From assembly GCA_005406025.1 (NCBI GenBank), contig BGZK01000293.1, positions 1 to 64,000 on the forward strand: DNA of 64,000 nt, written 5' to 3'. Positions within the stretch are counted from its first letter, which is position 1. Every line of letters starts with the position of its first letter. This stretch comes from Eumeta japonica (taxonomy: Eukaryota > Arthropoda > Insecta > Lepidoptera > Psychidae). The notes beneath the pieces are model-generated. The model was not told the origin of the DNA, did no database searches, and was given only the letters and a program-made list of their open reading frames with translations. The position numbers were made by a program, and so were the translations under genes. Shown piece after piece: positions 47,239 through 59,283 of this stretch.

Positions 47239-47550
47239 CCGTGTATCCCGACCTTTTTTGACCATGCCCCACCTTAACATTTCTAAAATTTTTATGCCCC
47301 CATATATAATTTTTAACCTTTAAACTTTAAACGAACCGTCAAACGAAATTATACCGAATAATTATTTGCAGCACTTTTTTAAGAATGTGCCTTTTCTGTT
47401 AAATTTGTCACCGATATCTAGCATTGCATTTGAATAACCCAAAGCGAAAGGGTTAAAGTCGTGTCGAGTCCATTTGTTAATTGTTAATTGTCCTCCTTAA
47501 CTATCAAATTGCCTCCCTGTGGGGCGAGGGTCCCACGTTGGGAAACACTG
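47239..47550. mobile_element. 312-bp non-autonomous hAT element (MITE)
   Basis: Perfect 8-bp target duplication GTCTAGTA at 47,231-47,238 and 47,551-47,558. The ends are inverted: ccgtgtatcccgacc on the left, and cagtgtttcccaacg on the right when read inward. A ttttgaccatgccccac word follows the left end and a ctgtggggcgagggtc word precedes the right end. No coding capacity. Confidence 0.88.
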
Positions 47551-47558
47551 GTCTAGTA

Positions 47559-48359
47559 AGTACTTTGCTTAAAAAAAAAACGATCGACCCAGCTTTAAAA
47601 AAAAAAAGCAAACGTATTGAAGTCACGTTGCACAGTTCCGTTTTTCGGCCGTTCCGATTCCAGCGACGCCTGCGCCGGCGCGCTACCTGCCGGCCGTTTC
47701 TCGGTAAGTTATTAACGGTACGGGGACAAAAAGCTCCATTTGAGGTTTGCCTTTTGCGATCTTCCCAATTACAGTACGCCCGCTTATTACACGCACCGGA
47801 TGACATTTCGTATTTCTACTATTCATGTGATATTACGTTCGAAAGAAATTATCGGTATCTGTATAAATGAGCTATCTGAATGTATGGTTGATAATATCTC
47901 GGCCGTGGTTCATGATAAATCAAAGGTTTTTTGATGTTAGACGTGTTTCGACTATTGCCTACGACAATGACGATGAAAGCTGTTATATATATGTGTGTAA
48001 TGTTTGAAGTTAAGTGTTCTTATCTAGTCTCAGAAAGATTAAGGAGCTGTTTCACGATGCATCGTCAATCTATCAACCATGTAATCGACCGTCAGTCAAC
48101 GGAATGTTGTGTCATATTTGCATGTAGATGTGTAAATGCCGAGTTTATGGTCGATTAGCTAATTAACCGGCTGCTAAAAATTCACCGGCGTGTGGTGAAA
48201 TCGGTCTTAAGCATCGTGCTTGTTAATGAAATAGACGTTGTATGTTTTGATGAATTTCTGTCCATCTCTTCATCAAAACACAAAATGTCCTTAACAAAAC
48301 ATATCAAACGAAAATCTAAATGCAACCGGGAACAAGGCGATCCATCGCAACTCCACCCC
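47559..48359. other. G+C-enriched region with a possible splice donor
   Basis: 47,630-47,740 is markedly G+C-rich (gcgccggcgc core) and ends in a consensus GTAAGT at 47,704-47,709. It could be an untranslated first exon of an unseen gene; no coding match. Confidence 0.3.
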
Positions 48360-48610
48360 TAATATTCGCGTCGAATTTTTTTAACGCTACGATGTTTCTA
48401 GGATTCTATGGCAGTAGGAGTCCGATTGCCGCGCCCGCCGCCGTCAATAAATACAAGTGATGAATTTTTATGACGAGCGTCATAAATCGTTCGCGCAACA
48501 ATAGCCGGGCCCCGAACGCCGCGTGGGACGGTCTCCTCCCGCGGCAAAAAAATTAATTACGGACCGCTCGTGTCAGTACGTGCCTCGTCGCCGAATGACG
48601 TACAAACATT
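48360..48610. promoter_or_regulatory. G+C-rich, motif-dense non-coding island
   Basis: Contains a palindrome TTTATGACG-AG-CGTCATAAA (48,467-48,487 region), which holds two inverted CRE-like half sites and posterior-Hox/Caudal-like TTTATGA words. Around it are gccgcgcccgccgccgtca and gccgggccccgaacgccgcg. It lacks coding potential. It may be a regulatory element or first exon; conservation is untested. Confidence 0.3.
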
Positions 48611-49400
48611 ACTGTTTTTGTGTAGAACTGTGGGCGGTGGAATACTGTAGAGGGCGTTAGACACGGCGAATATACTATAATATTTATATCGTGATGATTT
48701 TTTGGAAATATATTTCTTCTTTACACACGGTTAAGTCCGTATCACATTATGAAAAAATTGGAAAACGGTTGTCCCTAAAGGCCATCCCTGCAACTTTCCG
48801 CTAATTTTAACCGCAAAGTTATAGTAATGTAGTTTGTTGTGACGTCTTCAAGGTCAAAAAATTTGAGCTTTTTGAGCTCAAAAGTCTGGTATACATTAAA
48901 CAAAGTAATTTTTTACACAAATCGTTCGATTTTCAATTGTTTTATGGTATTTAACGTCGTTTTTTAGCTCTCTTAGGCGAAAGTCATTTAAAAAAACTTA
49001 TTTAACGAATTTTGAAAATGATTTGTCAATAATTTTCCTCAAACAAATCAACCGTCTCTGATTTGTTTATTAGTGATTGATTCAATCGTTTGAGGTTTTA
49101 AATACACGAATTATTGAAATCGATCCTTATGATCATTTGAAAATTCTCGATTAAAAATCGATGTCTCAAAATTTTAAACTAATGTTGAAAAATTTTTTTT
49201 AAATTTTTAAAAGGCCATAATTTTGGAACACATTGTTCGATTTCAATGTTTAAGACGGCAATCGATGCAGTTTTTTAGGCCTAAAATGTTATACTAAGAG
49301 CACGCACGCACGCACGCACACACACTCACAGACACACATGGACACCATCGCAAAAATAGTTAGGGAAGCTTCCTAGGGCTTTAAAACATTGAGATCTGAT
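48611..49400. repeat. likely dispersed repeat with simple-repeat edge
   Basis: Holds phrases typical of an insect non-autonomous repeat (gaaaacggttgtccctaaag; gggaagcttcctagggcttt) and a run of gcacgcac/cacaca units at 49,300-49,340. No coding capacity. Confidence 0.45.
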
Positions 49401-49438
49401 GAAAACTCGATTTTCGAATTAGTTATTTATTTTAATAT

Positions 49439-49529
49439 GGCCGTGTGTGATAGTCCTATGGAGTATCACACACGGCCACACGACAAATATTAAGATGACA
49501 AATGTTTGAGTACCTTAATATTTGTCGTG
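49439..49529. repeat. two perfect hairpins in tandem
   Basis: Hairpin 1: arms GGCCGTGTGTGATA (49,439-49,452) and its complement (49,464-49,477), loop 11. Hairpin 2: arms CACGACAAATATTAAG (49,479-49,494) and its complement (49,514-49,529), loop 19. One base separates them. Confidence 0.9.
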
Positions 49530-50606
49530 CGAAATGAAGTTTCTTCACGTACGTATAAATATGCTGCTGATGTGAAGGTGATTGATCTCCTGCGGGCCTA
49601 GTACGATGCCCTGGAGAAAAGTCTCTCTGTAAGAATATCCTTCTCAAGTAAGGTCACGAAAGACAGGACAATCCTGTAGACATATTCTCGTCTAGAGCGC
49701 CTCACTACGCCTGCTGCTACCGCGATGCGAAATAAAATATTTTTTGGTAATCAATTATGATCTCCCTAGGTTTCACGTTTTTTTTTTTATGGAAATCTTT
49801 GAACTAAACGAGAAATAGTTGACCTTCTAATATTTTGTTGTAATGAAGTGCTTCCTAGTTAAGTACTAAAATATATAAAATTAATATTATTTGCAAGTGT
49901 GACATGTTATTGAATTAACGTTAAATTACAAATACGCCACTCATGTTATTTCGCAGCTGCGAAAGTTGAAAGTTCAGTTGAACAATAGAAGAGAAGAACG
50001 TGCAAACAAATTGTAACATTTACGATGTGCGGAATCCGCTGTGTACGAGTGCTACTCACACTTGGCTCCTTATTTGTTTTCAGTGAAGATTTTCGATTCC
50101 AATCTAACGGATGTTTAACCACGAGCTATCAATATTTTTTTTTGTCTCAATGCCTATCTTACGTTCACCACCAATTTAGGGGTATGATTTTTAATTCTTG
50201 TGACTCGTGAGACAAATGCTTGTACATTATGTTACTACATATCTATCTATGTTATATTCCGACAATGAAAATTATAAATTACATATCCTCACTTCAAAAT
50301 TAAGGTATGTGCTTACCAATTTAAATTTTCTTCGTGAACTGCCAATTTAATAACATTTTTTTTTAACGGGTCGCCGTCTTTTGCCGCCGGTAGTATGTTC
50401 GTTTGCAAAAAAGTTTCCGACATCACGCTTAAAGGTTCTAAAACTCCTGCTTTTACAAACTTTTATTTGACAGCATATTTTTTTTTTAGATTCCATTCCA
50501 AGCGAAAGCTAATCGTCGAAACCGAAATTAAACTTTGAAACCCATATCGCTACATATATTAATTTGTGCCGAACGCAACGTAGAATTTATGCGCCAAAAA
50601 GTCGAT
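49530..50606. other. spacer without supported gene
   Basis: Nothing recognised beyond short open frames of non-coding composition. Confidence 0.4.
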
Positions 50607-50650
50607 GATGCTGTACAACTTTCAAGGCAACCCGAAAGTTGTACAGCATC
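50607..50650. repeat. perfect 17-bp-arm hairpin
   Basis: GATGCTGTACAACTTTC at 50,607-50,623 pairs perfectly with 50,634-50,650 around a 10-nt loop. Confidence 0.9.
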
Positions 50651-51654
50651 GTGACGAGGTAACAAGGCCTTCGAAAATAAAGATGGACACGCAAACGATT
50701 CCATTTGGTAGCATTCATTAGACCAACAACCTTCCAGCTTTGCTAGGTCATTAAAGGAAAAATATTACTATGAAGGCAGAAAAAATGTAATGGGAGCGGA
50801 CACACGTCAAATAGATGCTATACTACATATAAAAAAGTTTAATCTTTTGACAATTTAAACGAATTAAATTCAGGAGAAAAAATAGCACATCACCCACGAG
50901 ACGTTTCGCTTCTGTACTGCAACTGTTATTATGTAATCGGCTCGTGGTTCAATTATTTTAAATTGTTAAACGACGAGGTTGCGCCGGCACACGGCGATTA
51001 CAGTAATGGCTTGTATAAAATGCTTGATAATCATTTATGTTGAAGTTTGAGGCGTGAGTCTTTTGGTAGAAGTAGGAATTATTGAAATTATTTTTTATTT
51101 CTTCCTACCGTGGGACTGATATAATAGAGGACGGAATTGGTTGCATTTGTGCGTATGATTTTTTTTTCGTATGAAAAGGGCATATGCACATGCTAACAGT
51201 TAGATAATCGTTTAGGTCATTACCTCCAGCTAAGGACGTCCGCAACACCAAGGGAGTCGCTAGTTTGTTGTCGGCCTTTTAAAAAGGTATACGCTCTTTT
51301 CTTGGATGCCCTCGTAGTTGTTGTTGGTTGATTAGTCGGAAGTTTTGGCGTACATTGTACGAAATGGGGATAAAACTTATGATTATCAATCACAGAAATG
51401 TGAATTTGTAATGAAAATGTTCACATTTATTTTTGTTATACTAATATAACATGGATACATGTGTCTAGCAACATTATTTGAATTTAACATTCGTCGTGAC
51501 GAATGGCAACTTAATAACATATTATAAAACAAAATTGAAACAACGAGCAAACAAAATACAAACCAATAATATGCATTCTTTACGTTAGTTAAGTTTCAAT
51601 ATAATTGCATAGGTTTTAGTCACCACACTGCTCGGGTACACTCTCCCACATTTT
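50651..51654. other. spacer without supported gene
   Basis: Mixed composition, no gene or bounded repeat recognised. Confidence 0.4.
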
Positions 51655-51912
51655 TTGAGATTGATGTGTTTAAACGTTAAGCCCTCCACGCCGGACCAGT
51701 GCGAGTTGTAGTCTACTCACCAAATTAATACTGTCATCAAATGATAATGATCACGTCCGAGACTGGCGACTTAAAATGTGCTCTCCGAGGCACAGAGCGA
51801 GTGGTTTAATCTGACTCGACTCGTTGGTCAATTCGCGATTGGTCAGAATCAAACCCGATGCTTTTCGAAATTCGAAAGCGACGCTCTTTACCATTGACCT
51901 ACCACAGCTTTT
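51655..51912 (-). mobile_element. tRNA-derived SINE
   Basis: On the minus strand it opens with a tRNA-like head: ggtcaatggtaaagagcg (A box) near 51,897-51,880 and gggtttgattctgacc (B box) near 51,857-51,842. It continues with a body ending in gcactggtccggcgtggagg, the lepidopteran SINE phrase. Boundaries approximate. Confidence 0.75.
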
Positions 51913-52230
51913 ATACATAAAAAAAATAGGTAAATAATAACCGTCTATTTACCGTTGTCCTTACCTATTTTTTTTTTTCAAGCGTTCTAACATACTTGGT
52001 ATTATAAGTACAACTAGCTGTCCCGCCCGCTTCGCTGGGTAATTTTTATTTATAAATAAAATGACGAATGATTTACGGAATTCGAAAAATGAATAGCCTC
52101 GAACCATCTACAAATCATTCCGCATCGAATGGTCCCATGTCTATACATTTAGTAGTTTTTACGTGATTGGCGAACAAAGACAACCTATTTTCATTATATA
52201 TGTATAAATAAAGATAACAGAAAAGTATTT
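51913..52230 (+). repeat. repeat with 'agctgtcccgcccgcttcgc' edge
   Basis: The phrase at about 52,014 is a typical border of a common lepidopteran repeat. Followed by AT-rich sequence with no coding capacity. Confidence 0.45.
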
Positions 52231-53650
52231 CTAGAACCTTCATTTCTTATTCAATCAATACTGAAATGGATCGTTTTCTTATTTGCATACAGTATAGCGT
52301 TCCAAAAACTCGATGTCAGCTCTTAGACTAATACGTTTCGCAGTTGGAGTATAAAAAGCGCCAATTAGAAGTCTGCCTGTGAGGGTTATCGCGTGTGTAT
52401 CAGGGGGCGCCTGCTGATGCCTGTATTGAGTCCGCGTGAATTCAATTCTTATTTTGGATCTGAATACTGACTCTCCTCCAATCTCCATCTCACTCTACAT
52501 TCGATACTCGCAGAAAATAAGTAGTTTATTGTGGAAATACAAGGCATTAGCCAACAAACACCAAGAGTTCGACGAATTGGTCGTCATAAGACGTGTAGGG
52601 GTTTTTTTATGCGGGGTAGATATTCTTTATTTGTCAAAAAAGAATTGAACAGTAATGATAAACAAATTATTCAAAATCGGTATTTCGTCAATAAATGAAA
52701 TTTAATCCATTGAAAGTAATAATTGAGAAGAGAAATAATAATATAACGTGACAATTTAGTCTTTTTTTTAATGTTGATTACTGAACGTCATTCAATTTTG
52801 TATGTACATATTTAATCTCTTATGTGCAATTCACAATTTTCGTGTGTTGTTTTTCAGTATTTTATTATTTAGTATTTTATGTATATTTTTTTTAACAAAA
52901 AAGTACTTTTTTCATTGTGGGATTTATGAAAATACCGGTCATATGTACCAGGAAAATATGTTAGAGTAGCAGAGCTGTATTGCGCGTGGCCACCTTCGGT
53001 CAAGGTTCTCAGTCGCTACAAGTCTATTAAGTGCCAGTAAAGGTTATGCATTTTAAATGCACACAGCCTTTACAAATTGCAACATTAGTAACAACACTTT
53101 ATACCGGTTTTGTCATAAAAAAAATAGCAGTACCATATTAACGTGAAATCGTATGACAACGTGACCTGTCATAAAATTTATTATATTTTTTGATTTGTCA
53201 CATTCTTCATATTTATATACCATCCTACGGATACAGAGTCACTATATACAAAAAACGCAGTCGATTCACAAACAAAAGTAGGTAGACTAAATAGAAATCA
53301 TTTGCCTCTATTTTATAAAACAATAAATTTTTATTCTCACTCTTACCAGATTTTAAAATATTTATGCTTTTTTTCCTCTTCTTTTATTACATCTCATCCG
53401 AGTTTGAAGCATGGCTTTACTCAAAAAATTGAATTAAATTGCATAAAAAATAAATAATTTTATCGTCAATCATCATTCACAAAAAAATATGTAATTTATC
53501 GCATCACTCTTAACACAAAAAAAAAGACAACGAATCGTAAAGGTTGTGCAAAGAGTTTATTCAAACGAAAAACACAAAAGAAAATCGGGCAAGTTTGTGT
53601 TAATTAGCGAAATACTCAAAAAATCGTACATAGATTTCATCCAAGACTAA
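52231..53650. other. spacer without supported gene
   Basis: No exon or bounded element recognised. Confidence 0.4.
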
Positions 53651-54381
53651 TTTTAAATCAGTGGCGGCGTAAAGGGGGGGCGGCGGGGGCGGTCCGCCCC
53701 GGGTGCCAAGTACCAAGGGGTGACAACTCACTCGCGCAGTTTAGTGTACAATCGCGGAAATTGGCGCCTAGTCATTTAAGAAAATCTGTCTATGAATGAT
53801 TTGTCTCCGCCCACCTTTTTGTTTCCGTCGTGTTGCAATATCGATAGTGCTATAAGTTTTCTTTTTACATAAATGGTAAGTAAAAAAATAAAGGTCAAAG
53901 CTAGTTTTAAAATCTGTAACATTTCTGGCACCATCGGCGCATCTGCACGACGAGGACGGCGCGGGCGGAAGGAGCAAGTAATTTCCGGCTTTCACCCCAC
54001 CCGCGTCGTCGCCGCCCGCGCCGCACCTCGCACAATGTGTCAGTCAAAACAATCACAGTTGGTCAGTCAGTGTCAGTGTTATTGTTTATAATCGTCGCGT
54101 CGCGTCACAGAAGTCAATAAGTACTAAATTAACTAAATAAAGGATTGAGTGAGTGTATTTGGCGGATGGCGGATAGTAGATCGAGGTCAAAAGGTAAATT
54201 TGATTTGAAATACCATTTAAATATAATAGTAGTAATAATAACTCAATGTGAAATACACACCTATTTTACCATATAAATTACTAAAGTTAAATTATCGGTT
54301 TTGTCCGATCTGAATTTGACTTGTTGTTGATATAAATTGTGTAATAATCACGATACAAGTAAAATAAGCAGTATAACGTTT

Positions 54382-54621
54382 TCATTCATACATAGAAATC
54401 AAATGGTCGAAACACGCCTTAAACCTATCTACACCTTCCTTGGTATAGGTGCCTAAGCATTCCACATCAGTCGCGAGTGCGCGTTTTTGGTAGTCGTATT
54501 TACCTCGATTGTCGGCATCATACGTACCGAAGATTCTAAGAAATACGTTCTTTGTTTGTTGTGATTGCCTTGCACGTGTTGCCTCAGCTGCTAGACTGTT
54601 CTTCGGTAGATTGTTATGCAT
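54382..54621 (-). CDS. hypothetical 79-residue protein, antisense in the hAT intron
   Basis: An ATG-initiated frame of 79 codons with balanced, protein-like composition, unlike the low-complexity frames around it. It reads charged and polar (SLAAEATRARQSQQTKNVFL, then GKYDYQKRALATDVECLGTY), has two Cys, no signal peptide and no membrane segment. I do not recognise a family. It lies on the minus strand between the leader and coding part of the hAT element. It could be a captured gene fragment, an element-borne gene, or chance. Confidence 0.35.
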   Translation of the reverse strand: MHNNLPKNSLAAEATRARQSQQTKNVFLRIFGTYDADNRGKYDYQKRALATDVECLGTYTKEGVDRFKACFDHLISMYE

Positions 54622-55167
54622 TATCTGTACGTTATCATATTCTTAGTTGCTCACAAACTTTCAAAACATAATGTTATAAAGTTATAAGAGTAAAATAATA
54701 TTGATTATTCTTCTTTCCATTTAGCGACAACTCTCAATAACGCCATAAAATGCGCAGTTCCTTCAGTGTCGCGATGTAGAGTTTACACTGTATTAAATAC
54801 TCAAAATTTTTTGAAATAAGTAATAAAATTAAAATATAGAAGAGTGAAGTTTGGGTTTGTGTTTTTGAAGAATATTAAGAAATATATAAATGTAATGCGT
54901 TTCTTTTTATTTTGTTGAGTTCATTTTCAATGTACCTCAAAGGTCGTGTAATGCACGAGATCCGAATTTTTATATATTTTTACACTTTCACTAAGAATTC
55001 AAATTCATCCAACTTAAATGTACATAATTTACGCTGCCGAGACGTTATACCTTATACTGCTGGTCTTACTTCTACTGTAATATAATTATAATGAAAATTG
55101 AGCGAGAAAAGAACTGTAAAAATTAACGAGTATTGACTTACTGATCTTTACAGAATAAAACTTTAAT

Positions 55168-57720
55168 ATGAAGCGAAATAGACCTAGTGGTATTCAGCAA
55201 AGAAAAATAAAGAAATCAAAAGAACTTGCACGTGAATCGTTATCTGGATCAATTTTGAAGTATGTAGCACCTTCGGCTTCTCTGGAATCAAATACATCAC
55301 AGCTAGCTGTTGAAAGTGACCTTCTTGATGAAACAAATGATGTAGAAAGACGGTGCCAAAATGAGTTGGATGGAGGGACGCTGGAAAGAAAGCCTGACAT
55401 ACAAGAAGAAAGACAACGTGGAGAAGATCAGCATCAAGAAGAATATGACCAAGAAAAAGGACGGAATAGCGACAATGAAGAAGAATCACAGCAAATTGTA
55501 AACGATGAAGAAGAGCTGCATAACACCACTCGTTTCGATGTTGGTCAGCACCAATGTATGATGATTTGAGAGTTGAAATTGTTAAGACGGGAAGTGAACC
55601 CTATCAAAATAGAGATGGCCCATTTTTAGATACTGTGCAAATATCTGGAGATAAAATAAAAGGAAATAGCCGAAATTTCAATTCAGAATGGTTTTATAAA
55701 GCGTTACCAAATGGAGAAAAAGTACTCAGAAAATGGATGGTATACTCTCCAACAAAAAACAGTTTATACTGTTTTTTCTGCAAACTATTAACGCACCATG
55801 AAAAAAAAAAAGCAGAGTTTTGTCAACGGATTTAATTCATGGTGGAAACTAAATCCTAAAGTGTCTGAACACGAGAATTCTGAGAGCCATTTCTCCCGTT
55901 TTGAAAAATGGAAAATCTTGGAAAATGGATTGAGGCTGCAAAAACTATCGACCATGAACATCAAATGGTCTTAGACCAAGAAAAGAAGAACTGGCGTGAC
56001 ATTTTAAGTCGCCTTTAGATGTTATTCTTTTCTGGCACGCCAAAATCTTCCTCTTAGAGGGCATAGAGAGGGGATTTCATCAGATAATAGAGGGAATTTC
56101 TTGGAATTAGTTAATCTATTGTCGAAATATGACCCAATGTTAAAAGAGCATATTCTAAGAATTGAACATGCTATCGCCAGTTCAAAAAGTAAACGGGTAG
56201 ATTCTTATTTGTCTAAAGACATTCAAAACGAGTTCATCAGTCTTTTGGGGAAAGAGGTGAAGAATAACATTTTGGACGAAATAAAAAAAGCTAAATATTT
56301 CGGAATTCTTTTCGATAGCACTCCAGACATATCACATGTTGATCAGATGAGTTATGTAATCTTTTTTAGGTTTCTTCCCTATAGCTGGAAAGACTGCAGT
56401 CGAACTTACTGAAAATATCCTTACACAGTTGGAGGGTGATAACTTGGACATACATCTATGTCGGGCACAAGGATACGATAACGCTGCAACCATGGCAGGA
56501 GTTCATGGTGGTGTACAAGCAATAATCAAAGAACACAACCCTAAAACGTTGTTTATGCCTTGTGCTAATCATTTGCTAAATCTGTGTGGAGTGCACTGTT
56601 TCGGGAGTGTTAGTTCAAGTGTAACATTTTTCGGAACATTAGAAAGAGTTTACACGTTTTTTTCGTCGTCCACACACCGATGGGGAATTTTAATGAAAAG
56701 TGTAGGCGTATCGGTCAAAAGACTAGTAGAGACAAGATGGAGTGCTCATCACGACGCTGTTAAATCACTGAAGAATAATTTTGAAAAACTTGTATCAACA
56801 CTCGAAGACATGTGTGATCTCAGCAGCAGCAGAGAAAACGCCGATACAAGAGAAGCAGCATCCACACTCTTACCGGCTTTGTGTGACTTCAGTTTTTTAT
56901 GCTACCTCTCTTTTTGGTGTGAAGTCCTAGAAGAAGTTAACCAGACACAAAAGTATACGCAGACACCTGACTATCACTGGAAAAGTGTGTCAAAAAATCA
57001 AAGCCCTAAAAATTTTCTTCTAAGTCAACGTATCAATATAGTGGAAAGAGCTATTTCCTACGCAACTGAAAAATGTGAGGACTTGGATATTTCAATTGAA
57101 AGAAGAGGAAGAAGGAGATTCCGAAAACGTATGCCAGGAGAAGTGGCCCGGGACGCTGGACTAACATTGCCAGAAGAGTTGCAGAGAGCTATGTTAGAAT
57201 GTCTTGATAGATTTTACGAAGAACTAGAGCATCGTTACAAAGCGATGGATGACATTCTTATAACATTTGTTGTTCAACCTAAAACTCTGCTTACATCAAC
57301 AGAAGAAGAACTTCGTGATATAGTTCCAAATTTGACGAAAATCTATGATGAACTTTGTGCAGAGGACATTATTTTGAGATTTTACGACTGAGGCGCCACT
57401 TGGAAGCCGCCAGCATTTCTCTTCAAGAAGCAGTCCAATGGACTACCCTGGAGCTTCTGAAATTCATAGTGAAATGGGACTATTCTGAGTCTGTTCCAAG
57501 TCTAGCGCTGTGTCTAAAATTTTTTAATAATTTGTGTTTCGGTGGCTTCTTGTGAAAGAAGTTTTCAAACTTAAAATTAATAAAATCTTACTTAAGATCC
57601 ACAATGAGCCAAACGCGACTTACCAGTCTTTCCATATTGTCCATTGAAAAGGCCAGGAAAGTAAATTTTGATAATGTGATCGCACATTTTAGTGAAATAA
57701 AGTCACGTAAGCACGTTTAG
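55168..57720 (+). pseudogene. broken hAT transposase (ZMYM1/TTF zinc finger-DUF4371-hATC type)
   Basis: The coding remnant runs in order through at least five frame changes. An acidic, lysine-rich N-terminus begins at 55,168. Then comes a TTF-type zinc finger, with ALPNGEKVLRKWMVYS and SLYCFFCKLL (about 55,700-55,790). Next is the RNase H-like core: ILFDSTPDISHVDQMSYV (about 56,308-56,360), CRAQGYDNAATMAGVHGG (about 56,460-56,515), PCANHLLNLCG (about 56,560) and VETRWSAHHDAV (about 56,730). The hAT dimerisation end VASCERSF...STMSQTRL (about 57,543-57,630) is last. Breaks are near 55,550, 55,805 (long A run), 55,970-56,100, 56,365, 57,355-57,390 and 57,557. The product cannot be made as one protein. 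Confidence 0.88.
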
Positions 57721-57801
57721 TATTTGTCGTTTTATTTTGGGGGTGCTCAATAGAAAGCCGCCCCGGGTGCCAAACCATGCTACGCCGCCACTGTTTTAAA
57801 T

Positions 57802-58761
57802 GTTTAGATGTTGTGATCTCCTATATAATACGTTATATTTATAATACGTTATTATGAAATAACGAATTATATAACGAGTCGTTTTGTGGCACTTCCATAT
57901 ATTACAAAATTGTGGGGATTAGTGATGGAACTAGCAACTGAAAATTATAAAACCATAATTATATTCAATATGAAATGGAAAAATTCTCATGGTATTTTTA
58001 TTGATAGTTTATAATGTAATTTTGAACAGTTCAAATATGACTAGAACATGTTTATTTGCTTCTGTTACACTGTTTTTTTTAGTTTGTATTGATTGTAGAA
58101 TATGTACAATGAAATCTATTTCGCTTTGATTATCTGACTGTTTAATTAACAAAATAACGGTGTCTAATGTTTAAAATGTCCTACAGCATATCTTCGTCAT
58201 AATTTTCTTGCAACTATCAATTAAAATTTCGGTTTGGTAAGTTTTTAAGTTTTTTTCGAGAGCTATCGTATGATACTACTTTAAATGCGAGATGGCGAAT
58301 TTTCGGCGTGAGAGGAGGGTACAACTAAAAAAAATGTTTTTTAGAAATATTGGGCTCTAGATTTGCTTTTTTTTTACACAAAATATCTCGTTACTATTTT
58401 GTTAACTATACTATATGTTCAATTTAAATATATAAGGCAGTGTTAGCAAAAATTTCAGAGCATTAAAAAATATGGAAATAATGTATTAAAGTAGAGCAAC
58501 GTAAAAAAGATACAAAGCGAGTTGTGTGCGATGGAAGCGTTGTTAAGTAGCGTTCTACCTCATACAGGTGAATTGAAGGCATGAAGGTGATATGGCGTAT
58601 TATACAAGGACGACAGTGCCAAAGAATCCTTAAATTCGATAAAAGATTGATTAATTTTAGTGAAGCAAATGAGGTGCATAAAGATAGCGTCGAATGCACA
58701 GCTGTGGTTTCTACCTGCACCTCTGGGACATAGCCGTGGCTATACACAATATCTTACAACA
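57802..58761. other. spacer without supported gene
   Basis: AT-rich; a 94-codon minus-strand frame (58,463-58,747) has no recognisable domain. Confidence 0.4.
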
Positions 58762-59230
58762 AAGGATTAAATCAAATAAAATCAAAAATACTTTGTTTCG
58801 TAGATAAGGTACACTTGAAATACGTCATTAATTAATTCTTTTCAACGTTACCACCGATTTTCATTGAAATATAATAAGAACTCAATGCCGATTTCAAATA
58901 CTGATTTACCTTGAGTAGAATGGGCAAGAAACTCAAGGGTTGCTCATTTTTTACTAATCAATACACAGTATTGAGTAATTAATAATTTTTTGTCGACAAT
59001 TAGGATAATATGAAGCACCCTGATAGTCAATCCCATGGGTTTTTTCATTAAAATATTTAGACAAGGTATAATAGTTTATGCGTTATAACTCTCTTTTAAC
59101 GAAACGTTTAAATTCATGAAATGACAAATTTGTAATTTGATCTGGGATCTTATTATAAAAGCACACACATTGCCCCTTAAATGATTTCTTAATTTTGCTT
59201 AGACGGGTTTTATGAGCAGCAGGATCGTTC
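58762..59230 (-). mobile_element. 3' end of a LINE
   Basis: On the minus strand: a reverse-transcriptase C-terminal piece (KIKKSFKGQCVCFYNKIPD, then HEFKRFVKREL), a 3' untranslated region with a ttgagtttcttgcccattct phrase, and a tail of TTTTGATTTTATTTGATTT type at 58,762-58,785. 5'-truncated, non-functional. Confidence 0.78.
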
Positions 59231-59237
59231 TTCTGTC

Positions 59238-59283
59238 TAGTCAGTCAATCAATGTCAGTCAGTTAGTCAGTCAGTCAGTCAAT
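59238..59283. repeat. (GTCA)n-type microsatellite
   Basis: Imperfect run of gtcagtca units. Confidence 0.85.

Larger units (their letters stand above)
53659..57793 (+). mobile_element. full-length hAT transposon with 8-bp target duplication
   Basis: 4,135 bp. Ends are inverted CAGTGGCGGCGTA (left) and its complement at the right (57,781-57,793), flanked by perfect TTTTAAAT duplications (53,651-53,658 and 57,794-57,801). Each end also shares a ccgccccgggtgccaa phrase (about 53,695 and 57,760). Left part is a G+C-rich leader (to about 54,190), then a probable intron (donor about 54,193; acceptor tttacag at about 55,152), then a broken ZMYM1/TTF-type transposase. The perfect duplication suggests a fairly recent insertion, while the coding part is broken. 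Confidence 0.93.
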
